Source: Sphingomonadaceae bacterium
Lineage (GTDB): Bacteria; Pseudomonadota; Alphaproteobacteria; Sphingomonadales; Sphingomonadaceae
DNA: 64,000 nt
Assembly (NCBI GenBank): GCA_009926135.1
Contig: RFPL01000009.1
Span: 60,255 to 124,254 of the forward strand
Direction of reading: 5' to 3'
How positions within the stretch are numbered: position 1 is the stretch's first letter; every line of letters begins with the position of its first letter. Below are positions 46,319 through 53,730 of the stretch, one piece after another. Below the pieces are notes generated by a model, which saw nothing but the letters and a program-made list of their open reading frames with translations, was not told the origin of the DNA and made no database searches. Made by a program: the position numbers and the translations under genes.

Positions 46319-47830
46319 GTGGCCGACCAACCGACAGACTCAGCCCATTCGGGCCCATCGCCTTCGGTCTGGCGCTATGCCCGGGCCAGCCGCGTTCATG
46401 TGGTGATCGATGCCGCGCCCTATTTCGCGCTGATGCAGCAGGCGCTGATGCGCGCGCGGCAGCGGATCATGATGATTGGCTGGGATTTCGACACCCGGAT
46501 CCTGCTGGGGCAGGGCCGGCGCTGGTGGAACCGTCCGGACAAGCTTTCCCAGCCGGCGCGGCTCGGGCCGTTCGTCATCTGGTTGTGCAAGCGCACGCGG
46601 GGGCTTGAGGTGCGGGTGCTGAAATGGAATTTCGGCGCGCTCAAATTCATCTTCCGCGGCTCGATGATCCTCGATCTGTGGCGTTGGTGGCGCAATCCCT
46701 CGATCGACTTCAAATTCGATTCCGCCCATCCGCTGGGCTGCAGCCATCACCAGAAGATCGTGGTGATCGACGATCGCTTCGCGGTCTGCGGGGGGATCGA
46801 CATGACCGCCGGCCGCTGGGACACGCCCGAGCACAAGGAAGGGGACCTGCGACGCCGGCTGCCCTACTCGCCGCGATTGTTCGGCCCCTGGCACGACCTG
46901 ACGCTGATGGTTGAGGGCGAGGCGGCGCTGGCGCTGGGCGATCTGGGGCGCGAACGCTGGGCCCAGGCGGGCGGAAAGCCGCTGGAGCCGTGCGCGAGCC
47001 AGGTCTCCAGCCCGTGGCCTTCGGCGCTGAAGGCCGATTTCAGCGATGTCGAGGTGGGGATCGCGCGGACCCGGTCGCAGTGGAACGGGGTCAGCGAACT
47101 GCGCGAGGTTGAGGCGCTGTTCCTTGAGCACATCGCCCGTGCGCGCCACTTCATCTATGCGGAAAGCCAATACTTCGCCGCGCGCAAGATTGCCGAGGCG
47201 ATTGCCCGGCGCGTGGCCGAACCCGATCCGCCGGAGATTGTGCTGATCAACCCGCTGACCGCCGAGGGCTGGCTGGAAGTGGTGGCGATGGACGGTGCGC
47301 GGGTGCGGCTGGCCAGCGCGATCAAGGATGTCGATCATCGCAACCGGTTCCGGATCTACGTGCCCTTTAATGCGGCGGGCACGCCGATCTATGTCCATTC
47401 CAAGACCATGATCGTCGATGACGAGATCCTGCGGATCGGATCGGCCAACATGAACAACCGCTCGCTCGGGCTCGACAGCGAATGCGACATTTTCATCGAT
47501 GCCGCGCGGCCCGGCAATGGCCATGCCCGTGCCGGGGTCACCAAATTGCGGCACGCCTTGCTGGCCGAGCATCTGGGCCTGCCCCGGCGCGAGGTCGAGG
47601 CCGCGCTGGAGCGCGACCCGTCGATGTTCGCACTGATCGGGAACGCCCCGCGCAAGGGCAAGTATCTTGAACCTTTTGCCTTGCGTCCACTTGGCGAAAC
47701 GGAGAGAGCGGTTGCAGACAACGCCCTGCTGGATCCCGAACGGCCCGAAGAACTGTTCGAACCGTTCAGCAAGCGGCGCGGGCTGTTTCGCCGCGGCAGC
47801 TTCCTGCGCCGCCCGCGACTGGAGGTTTGA
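46319..47830 (+). CDS. Phospholipase D-family protein
   Basis: A 503-residue PLD-superfamily enzyme with two HKD motifs: SHHQKIVVIDDRFAVCGG and VHSKTMIVDDEILRIGSANMNNRS. There is no signal peptide. The pattern of two complete HKD motifs with RSLGLDSECD fits phosphatidyltransferases or phospholipases acting on membrane lipids. The GTG start has GAGGG upstream. It is followed two bases later by folE. Confidence 0.9.
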   Translation: MADQPTDSAHSGPSPSVWRYARASRVHVVIDAAPYFALMQQALMRARQRIMMIGWDFDTRILLGQGRRWWNRPDKLSQPARLGPFVIWLCKRTRGLEVRVLKWNFGALKFIFRGSMILDLWRWWRNPSIDFKFDSAHPLGCSHHQKIVVIDDRFAVCGGIDMTAGRWDTPEHKEGDLRRRLPYSPRLFGPWHDLTLMVEGEAALALGDLGRERWAQAGGKPLEPCASQVSSPWPSALKADFSDVEVGIARTRSQWNGVSELREVEALFLEHIARARHFIYAESQYFAARKIAEAIARRVAEPDPPEIVLINPLTAEGWLEVVAMDGARVRLASAIKDVDHRNRFRIYVPFNAAGTPIYVHSKTMIVDDEILRIGSANMNNRSLGLDSECDIFIDAARPGNGHARAGVTKLRHALLAEHLGLPRREVEAALERDPSMFALIGNAPRKGKYLEPFALRPLGETERAVADNALLDPERPEELFEPFSKRRGLFRRGSFLRRPRLEV

Positions 47831-47832
47831 GG

Positions 47833-48438
47833 ATGGGGTGCGATCACGATCACGAGCTGGACGAGAACGGCAAGCTGCCGGTACCCGACCATGTCCAGGA
47901 AGCGATCCGCACCCTGATCCGCTGGTCAGGTGACGATCCGCAGCGCGAAGGGCTGCTGGATACCCCCGCGCGCGTCGCGCGGGCGTGGAAGGAATACTGC
48001 CAGGGCTATAACGAGGACCCGGCCTATCACCTCTCGCGCCAGTTCGCCGAAGTCGGTGGCTACAACGAACTGGTGCTGCTGAAGGACATCCCGTTCCAAT
48101 CTCACTGCGAACACCACATGGCCCCGATCACCGGCAAGGCGGCGATTGCCTATATGCCCAAGGACAGCGTCGTAGGGATTTCCAAGCTGGCCCGCGTGCT
48201 CCACGCCTATGCCCGGCGCCTGCAGATCCAGGAACGACTGACCGCCGAAGTTGCCCAGTGCATCTGGGAAAACCTTAAGCCGCATGGCGTGGCCGTGGTG
48301 ATCGAGGCGCAGCACGGCTGCATGACCGGCCGCGGCGTGCGCACGCCCGGCGTCGGCATGGTCACCAGCCGGCTGATGGGCTGCTTCCTGGATGACAACC
48401 GCAGCCGCAAGGAAGTGCTCAGCCTGATGGGCTACTGA
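47833..48438 (+). CDS. folE: GTP cyclohydrolase I
   Basis: A 201-residue enzyme converting GTP to 7,8-dihydroneopterin triphosphate, the first step of folate synthesis. The zinc-binding SHCEHHMAPITGKAAIAY motif, the SKLARVLHAYARRLQIQERLT signature segment (written here as SKLARV and RRLQIQERLT) and AQHGCMTGRG are present. The start follows the phospholipase stop by two bases, with GGAGG upstream inside that gene. Confidence 0.96.
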   Translation: MGCDHDHELDENGKLPVPDHVQEAIRTLIRWSGDDPQREGLLDTPARVARAWKEYCQGYNEDPAYHLSRQFAEVGGYNELVLLKDIPFQSHCEHHMAPITGKAAIAYMPKDSVVGISKLARVLHAYARRLQIQERLTAEVAQCIWENLKPHGVAVVIEAQHGCMTGRGVRTPGVGMVTSRLMGCFLDDNRSRKEVLSLMGY

Positions 48439-48442
48439 TGGC

Positions 48443-48461
48443 CCCCGGCGCATGGCCGGGG
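48443..48461. terminator. GC-rich hairpin between folE and the S10 peptidase
   Basis: CCCCGGC (48443-48449) pairs with GCCGGGG (48455-48461) over a 5-base loop between two convergent genes. There is no T tract, so termination is likely but not certain. Confidence 0.5.
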
Positions 48462-48474
48462 ACCTGCAGTGTGC

Positions 48475-50031
48475 TTATCGCTTGGCGGCCGTGTCGTACC
48501 AGGCGGCCAGATCATCGTGCATCTGGGTCAGTGCCTGCGGGTTGAGGTAGACCATGTGCCCGCTCTGGTAATACTTGAAGGCGATGTTCCGCCGCAGTTC
48601 CGGCGTCAGCCCAAGGTGCGCCGCATCGTATTCGGTACTGTAGAACGGCGTGGCGGCATCATAGTAGCCGTTCAGGAACAGCACCTTCATGTGCGGATTG
48701 GTCCGCATGGTAAAGGCCAGGTCGACGGCGGTGTTGGGGGCTGGTTGCGGGCCGCGGTCACCTGGTGCGCGGTGGCGCCAGTCCCAGTCGAACGAGCTGT
48801 CGCGGGCTGACTGCTTGTAGGGCATGTCGGTCTTGTAGCCGAGGGTGCGGGCAGCATAGTCCTGGAAGCTGGCGATATAGGCCCCGGTGATGGCGGTGTT
48901 GGCCGGATCGTCGTCCGGGCTGTCGGCATTGGCATCCGCGACATTGAGCAGGTAGCGGGTGTCGAGCCGCCCGGTGGCCAGCCCGCGATCGCGCAGCAGT
49001 TCGGTCTGGAAGTGCCCCAGCGTCACCCGCAGCCGCGCGCGCAGCAGGTAATCGACCGACAGGCCGGTGAACTTCGCCATCTGTTCCGCGACCTGGCGGG
49101 CCTCGTCCGGGCCGATCGCATCACCCTTGGCAAGGGCCGACGCATAGGGCCCGGCGACGAAGGCGCGGACCTGGTCGAGGAACTGCTCCAGGCTGGCCGG
49201 CCGTTCGGGCAGGCGGTTGTGATACCAGGCAGTGGCAGCATAGGTCGGGAACAGGATCATGCTGTTCTGGTCATAACCGGGCTGGCGCACACCATAGTTG
49301 AGGATGGTGGAGAGCAGGACGATCCCGTCCAGGCTCATGCCGCGCTGTTCCAGCAGCGCGCCGACCGCACCCGACCGCAGCGTGCCATAGCTTTCGCCGA
49401 ACAGCACCTTGGGGCTGGTCCAGCGGTTGTTCTTGGCCACATAGCGCATGATTGCGCGGGCAAAGGCATCAGCATCCTGGTCCACGCCCCAGAAATCCTT
49501 GCCGGCCTTGTCCCCCAGCGGCCGCGACCAGCCTGCACCGATGGCATCGATGAAGACCAGGTCGGTCTTGTCGATCAGGCTGTCGGGATTGGGGCGCAGC
49601 GCATATTGCGAGGGCGCCACATAGACCGGATCGCTGGTCTGCACCCGCACCGGCGCGAAGCTGCCCATGTGGAGCCAGACCGTGGGCGAGCCGGGGCCGC
49701 CATTGTAGAAGAAGCTGACCGGGCGATTGCCGCCGCCGTCCTTGGTATAGGCGGTGTAGAACAGGCTGGCAGTGGGCTTGCCATCATCATCACGGATGGT
49801 CAGCGTGCCGGCGGTGGCGGTGTAGGGGATCTTGACCCCGCGGACGGTCGCCGTGCCCTTGCTGACGGCGCTGGCTTCCTCGACCGGCGGCTTGACCCAG
49901 GCCTGGTCGACCTCGGCAATCATCGCGTCCTTGTGGGACTTGGCGTTATCGGGCCGCTTTTCTTGCGCGGCGGTCGGCGCAGCAAGGGTGAGTGAGCTGG
50001 CAGCGAGCAGAAGCAGGGCGGCAAGGCGCAT
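48475..50031 (-). CDS. S10-family serine carboxypeptidase-like peptidase
   Basis: A 518-residue exported protein with signal peptide MRLAALLLLAASSLTLAAPTA. Conserved sites are FFYNGGPGSPT (oxyanion), the nucleophile serine in FGESYGT, aspartate in LNGYYDAATPF and histidine in YQSGHMVY, the alpha/beta-hydrolase triad of serine carboxypeptidases. It likely trims peptides in the periplasm. The peptide transporter at 34.4-36 kb would be a functional complement. ATG 50031 is the only start that begins with the signal peptide. Confidence 0.9.
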   Translation of the reverse strand: MRLAALLLLAASSLTLAAPTAAQEKRPDNAKSHKDAMIAEVDQAWVKPPVEEASAVSKGTATVRGVKIPYTATAGTLTIRDDDGKPTASLFYTAYTKDGGGNRPVSFFYNGGPGSPTVWLHMGSFAPVRVQTSDPVYVAPSQYALRPNPDSLIDKTDLVFIDAIGAGWSRPLGDKAGKDFWGVDQDADAFARAIMRYVAKNNRWTSPKVLFGESYGTLRSGAVGALLEQRGMSLDGIVLLSTILNYGVRQPGYDQNSMILFPTYAATAWYHNRLPERPASLEQFLDQVRAFVAGPYASALAKGDAIGPDEARQVAEQMAKFTGLSVDYLLRARLRVTLGHFQTELLRDRGLATGRLDTRYLLNVADANADSPDDDPANTAITGAYIASFQDYAARTLGYKTDMPYKQSARDSSFDWDWRHRAPGDRGPQPAPNTAVDLAFTMRTNPHMKVLFLNGYYDAATPFYSTEYDAAHLGLTPELRRNIAFKYYQSGHMVYLNPQALTQMHDDLAAWYDTAAKR

Positions 50032-50208
50032 GGTCAATCGATCCCCCGGTTGGTTTGGCTGACCCACGTGATGCCGCGCCGCAGTCCTGGCTGCAAGGCG
50101 GGACTGGCCCGGCTTCCGCCAACCGCCGATCCGGCCCGACGGACGGCTTGGCCATTGCCCGGCAATGGCAAATCCACTTATGGCAGGGCCAGCAGGATGG
50201 GAGACGAC

Positions 50209-50628
50209 ATGACGCCGGTAATGACGATCACGGAACTGTCGGACTTCTTCGTCCAGGCTTTCCCAGGCAATGATCACGATCGGCTGGGCCGGATCGACCG
50301 GATCGAGCCGGGCTTCGTGCGGCTGGCGCTGGAGCCGGACAGCAGCAATCTTCGCCCCGGCGGGATCGTGTCCGGCCCGACACAGATGGGGCTGGTTGAC
50401 CGCGCGGCCTATGCGGTGATCCTGGCCCATATCGGCCCGGTCGCCATGGCGGTGACCAGCAACCTCAACATGAGCTTCCTGCGCGGCGTTAAGCAACAGA
50501 CGGTGTGGTGCGATGCCGTGCTGCTGAAGCTTGGCAAGCGGCTGGCAACGGTCGATTGCCGGTTATGGCAGGACGATCCGTCCAATCTCGTCGGCCAGGC
50601 GGTCGTGACTTACGCCATTCCGGGCTGA
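50209..50628 (+). CDS. PaaI-type hotdog thioesterase
   Basis: A 139-residue single-hotdog protein (GRIDRIEPGFVRLALEPDSS, RPGGIVSGPTQMGLVDRAAY, SNLNMSFLRGV). The central helix aspartate in LVDRAAY corresponds to the PaaI acid. Substrate unknown. ATG 50209 has GGGAGA five bases upstream; ATG 50197 and 50221 are alternatives. It is convergent with the DUF3147 gene, one base apart. Confidence 0.85.
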   Translation: MTPVMTITELSDFFVQAFPGNDHDRLGRIDRIEPGFVRLALEPDSSNLRPGGIVSGPTQMGLVDRAAYAVILAHIGPVAMAVTSNLNMSFLRGVKQQTVWCDAVLLKLGKRLATVDCRLWQDDPSNLVGQAVVTYAIPG

Positions 50629-50629
50629 G

Positions 50630-50986
50630 CTAAACCGGCCAGCCCCAGCGGCGGCCCACGACCTGCATCAGCCAGTAACCCAGCCAGCCGGTCAGCACGA
50701 AGGCGCCCAGCGCCAGCGGAAAGGCGACGCCCTTGCGCAATATGGCGGCGATCACGACGAAGGCCGGCAGCGAGGCCAGCACATAGAGGGTGGAGGAGAG
50801 GGCAAAGTCCGCGATCCGCGCGCCATCGCCGGTATCGCGCCACAGCCAGACCATTGCCAGGGTAGAAACCAACGGCAGGCTGACGATCAGCCCGCCCCAG
50901 CCAGGGCTGCGGCGGGCCAGTTCAGAGGCAGCGGCGATCAGCGCGCCCGAAAGCGCCGCCTTGATCGCCAGCTGCCCCCAATCCAT
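50630..50986 (-). CDS. DUF3147-family membrane protein
   Basis: A 118-residue protein with four hydrophobic helices and the DUF3147 pattern RRSPGWGGLIVSLPLVSTLAMVW (here noted as SPGWGGLIVSLPLVS). Function unknown. It starts four bases after the peroxiredoxin stop and is probably co-transcribed with it. Confidence 0.8.
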   Translation of the reverse strand: MDWGQLAIKAALSGALIAAASELARRSPGWGGLIVSLPLVSTLAMVWLWRDTGDGARIADFALSSTLYVLASLPAFVVIAAILRKGVAFPLALGAFVLTGWLGYWLMQVVGRRWGWPV

Positions 50987-50990
50987 CGGT

Positions 50991-51470
50991 TTAGAGGTTG
51001 TCGATCAGGTATTCGGCCGAGCTGACCTTGAATTCGCCCGGGGCTTCGACGTGCAGCTGTTCGACCACGCCGTCGTTGACCACCATCGAGAAGCGCTGGC
51101 CGCGCAGGCCCAGGCCAAAGCCCGAACCATCCATGGTCAGGCCCACGGCCTTGGCGAAATCAGCGTTGCCATCAGCCAGCATGGTGATGTCCGACGAGCC
51201 GGAGGCCTTGTTCCACGCGCCCATGACGAAGGGATCGTTGACCGCGGTCCCGACGATTTCGTCGATGCCCTTGGCCTTCAGCTCATCGGCCTTTTCGACG
51301 AAGCCCGGCAGGTGCTTGGCCGAGCAGGTCGGGGTGAAGGCACCGGGGACGGAGAACAGCGCCACGCGCTTGCCCTTGAAATAGTCGGCCGACTGCACGG
51401 CTTCGGGGCCGTTTTCGGTCGCCTTGACCAGCTTCACGTCGGGCAGCTTGTCGCCAACAGCAATCGTCAT
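50991..51470 (-). CDS. Peroxiredoxin, Prx5 family
   Basis: A 159-residue thiol peroxidase. The peroxidatic cysteine is in the PGAFTPTCS motif near residue 49, and FSMVVNDGVVEQLHVE is the usual C-terminal strand. No second catalytic cysteine is evident, so it is probably a 1-Cys type reduced by glutathione/glutaredoxin (gor is at 19.7 kb). ATG 51470 has AGGAG seven bases upstream. Confidence 0.93.
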   Translation of the reverse strand: MTIAVGDKLPDVKLVKATENGPEAVQSADYFKGKRVALFSVPGAFTPTCSAKHLPGFVEKADELKAKGIDEIVGTAVNDPFVMGAWNKASGSSDITMLADGNADFAKAVGLTMDGSGFGLGLRGQRFSMVVNDGVVEQLHVEAPGEFKVSSAEYLIDNL

Positions 51471-51560
51471 TCTTGTTCTCCTGTCTTGAAAGGGGAATTC
51501 TGCCGACCTGATATAGGCGGCCAAGGCGGCAGGGCAACGGGCAGCCATGGTTAATTTGGC

Positions 51561-51589
51561 TTTACCGCGCCAATTTAAGAACCGGTAAA
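51561..51589. promoter_or_regulatory. Inverted repeat between the peroxiredoxin and an exported-protein gene
   Basis: TTTACCG (51561-51567) and CGGTAAA (51583-51589) form a perfect 7-bp inverted repeat with a 15-base spacer in an AT-richer divergent promoter region. A regulator site for one or both genes is plausible; no regulator is suggested by neighbours. Confidence 0.35.
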
Positions 51590-51642
51590 TTAGTCAGCGC
51601 AGTCTGGAAATGCGGGAACAGGTTCCTGCCGGGAGACTGCAC

Positions 51643-52101
51643 ATGGGGATTGCCAAGGGATTCGCCGCAGCCGCGGCCGTATTCGGCATGCTGGCGAGCG
51701 TGCCAGCCAGCGCCGGTTCGATCGAAGATGCGGAAAAGCTGCGCCGGCTGGATATCATGCTGATGGTCACCGGGCTGCGCTGCCGCACCACGCCATACAA
51801 CTTCCAGGCCGATTATGGCCGCTTCACCACCAAGCATATCGCCGCGCTCAACGCTGCCAGCCGCCAGCTGCAAAGCCAGCTGGCGGCGCGCGTCGGCCCG
51901 GACAAGGCGGCTCGCGCGCTCGACAAGATCAGCACGGGCATGGCGAACACCTATGGCCAGGGGCACCCCTGGCTGAGCTGCGCCGAACTCAAGGTTGCAG
52001 CCCGCAGCCTTGCTCAGGCCGAGGGACCGGCGGTCCTGGCCGAGGCTGCGGACCAGTTGCTGGCCCGAAGCGGTTCGGCCCGCTTTGCCTGGGCCCGTTG
52101 A
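51643..52101 (+). CDS. Small exported protein of unknown function
   Basis: A 152-residue protein with a Sec signal peptide (GIAKGFAAAAAVFGMLASVPASA) and a mature helical part with cysteines in GLRCRTTPYNF and HPWLSCAEL that may form a disulfide. ATG 51643 has GGGAG eight bases upstream; ATG 51610 is in frame but would hide the signal peptide. No family is recognised. Located before ahcY. Confidence 0.7.
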   Translation: MGIAKGFAAAAAVFGMLASVPASAGSIEDAEKLRRLDIMLMVTGLRCRTTPYNFQADYGRFTTKHIAALNAASRQLQSQLAARVGPDKAARALDKISTGMANTYGQGHPWLSCAELKVAARSLAQAEGPAVLAEAADQLLARSGSARFAWAR

Positions 52102-52161
52102 CCAGTCCGAAAAACATATAAAGCAATCTTTATATTTGCCTCCCGAAAGGTGAGCGGCTAA

Positions 52162-52232
52162 GGGCAGCGTCATGATTGGCGCTGCCTGTTGCCCCATGTG
52201 GCAGGGCGCCTGTGACGTTCAGGAGAAGACCC
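52162..52232 (+). promoter_or_regulatory. Candidate RNA leader of ahcY with alternative hairpins
   Basis: Two stems compete for the same bases: GGCAGCG (52163-52169) with CGCTGCC (52180-52186), and GGCGC/CCTG (52178-52188) with CAGG/GCGCC (52202-52210). A further segment, TGACGT at 52213-52218, is complementary to the loop and stem of the first hairpin, and lies directly before the AGGAGAAG ribosome-binding site. This is the layout of a switch responding to S-adenosyl compounds, but no known SAM or SAH riboswitch core was recognised by eye. Confidence 0.4.
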
Positions 52233-53645
52233 TTGGCCACTGCTGCCCAGACCCGTGACTATGCTATTGCCGATATCGGTTTGGCCGAATTCGGCCGCGC
52301 CGAAATCCGCATCGCCGAAACCGAAATGCCCGGCCTGATGGCGCTGCGCACGGAATTCGGTGCATCGCAGCCTCTCAAGGGTGCGCGCATCACCGGTTCG
52401 CTGCACATGACGATCCAGACCGCAGTGCTGATCGAGACGCTGGTCGCGCTGGGCGCCGAAGTGCGCTGGGCCACCTGCAACATTTACTCGACCCAGGATC
52501 ACGCCGCCGCCGCGATCGCGGCCGCCGGGATCCCGGTCTATGCGATCAAGGGTGAAAGCCTGGCCGATTACTGGGACTATGTCGGCAGCATCTTCGATTG
52601 GGACGATGGCACCGGCCGCACCGCCAACATGATCCTGGATGACGGCGGCGATGCCACCATGTTCGCGCTGTGGGGCGCCCGCGTCGAAGCGGGTGAAGAC
52701 CTGTTCGAACCCAGCAATGCCGAGGAAATCGAATTCGTTCGCGCGCTGAAGGCCTTCCTCAAGAAGAAGCCGGGCTACCTCACCATGTCGGTCGCCCACA
52801 TCAAGGGCGTGTCGGAAGAAACCACCACTGGCGTCCACCGCCTCTATCAGATCGCCAAGGACGGCAAGCTGCCGTTCCCGGCGATCAACGTGAACGACAG
52901 CGTCACCAAGTCGAAATTCGACAATCTCTATGGCTGCAAGGAATCGCTGGTTGACGCGATCCGCCGCGCCACGGACGTGATGCTGGCGGGCAAGGTCGCC
53001 TGCGTCGCCGGGTTCGGCGATGTCGGCAAGGGTTCGGCCGCCTCGCTGCGCCAGGGCGGTGCCCGCGTAATGGTCACCGAAATCGATCCGATCTGCGCGC
53101 TGCAGGCGGCCATGGAAGGCTATGAAGTCGTCACCATGGAAGAAGCGGTCAAGCGCTGCGACATCTTCGTCACCGCCACCGGCAACGAAGACGTGATCAC
53201 CGCCGAGCACATGAAGGCGATGAAGCCGATGAGCATCGTCTGCAACATCGGCCACTTCGACAGCGAGATCCAGATCGCCGCGCTCGACAATTACAAGTGG
53301 ACCGAAGTGAAGCCGGGCACCGACCTGGTCGAATTCCCGGACGGCAAGCAGATCATCATCCTCGCCAAGGGCCGCCTGGTGAACCTGGGCTGCGCCACCG
53401 GCCACCCCAGCTTCGTGATGTCGGCCAGCTTCACTAACCAGACGCTGGCGCAGATCGAACTGTTCACCAAGAACGACCAGTACAAGAACGAAGTCTACGT
53501 GCTGCCCAAGCACCTGGATGAAAAGGTGGCCGCGCTGCACCTTGAAAAGCTGGGCGTCCAACTGACCAAGCTGAGCGACAAACAGGCCAAGTATATCGGC
53601 GTGCCGGAAGCGGGTCCGTTCAAGCCGGATCATTATCGCTATTGA
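52233..53645 (+). CDS. ahcY: Adenosylhomocysteinase
   Basis: A 470-residue NAD-dependent enzyme splitting S-adenosylhomocysteine to adenosine and homocysteine. Motifs: [33 protein letters not shown] loop [19 protein letters not shown] and the closing KPDHYRY. It begins with TTG 52233, preceded by AGGAGAAG at good distance, and the frame before it is non-coding. The insert around residues 150-190 is the form common in bacteria. A structured leader lies upstream. Confidence 0.96.
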   Translation: MATAAQTRDYAIADIGLAEFGRAEIRIAETEMPGLMALRTEFGASQPLKGARITGSLHMTIQTAVLIETLVALGAEVRWATCNIYSTQDHAAAAIAAAGIPVYAIKGESLADYWDYVGSIFDWDDGTGRTANMILDDGGDATMFALWGARVEAGEDLFEPSNAEEIEFVRALKAFLKKKPGYLTMSVAHIKGVSEETTTGVHRLYQIAKDGKLPFPAINVNDSVTKSKFDNLYGCKESLVDAIRRATDVMLAGKVACVAGFGDVGKGSAASLRQGGARVMVTEIDPICALQAAMEGYEVVTMEEAVKRCDIFVTATGNEDVITAEHMKAMKPMSIVCNIGHFDSEIQIAALDNYKWTEVKPGTDLVEFPDGKQIIILAKGRLVNLGCATGHPSFVMSASFTNQTLAQIELFTKNDQYKNEVYVLPKHLDEKVAALHLEKLGVQLTKLSDKQAKYIGVPEAGPFKPDHYRY

Positions 53646-53653
53646 TCAACGCG

Positions 53654-53715
53654 TCCCGGCACTGCGCCGGGATGACGATATCGCGAGGGCTGCGCTTGCC
53701 ATTGCGCGCCCTCGC
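53654..53715. repeat. Two hairpins between ahcY and divL, REP-like
   Basis: TCCCGGC/GCCGGGA (53654-53672, loop ACTGC), flanked by CGT and TGACG, resembles short dispersed GTCATCCCGGC-type repeats of sphingomonads (recollection). A second long hairpin pairs GCGAGGGC with GCCCTCGC (53683-53690 and 53708-53715), extended by GCGC/GCGC across a bulge. Either may end ahcY transcripts or, as mRNA structure, insulate divL. Confidence 0.5.
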
Positions 53716-53730
53716 GCATAGCTGGAAGCC

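Noticed and set aside
51554..51569. CtrA-like site TTAA-N7-TTAC before the exported-protein gene
   Set aside because: The right half matches only three of four core bases, so it is too weak to report as a site despite the presence of divL.
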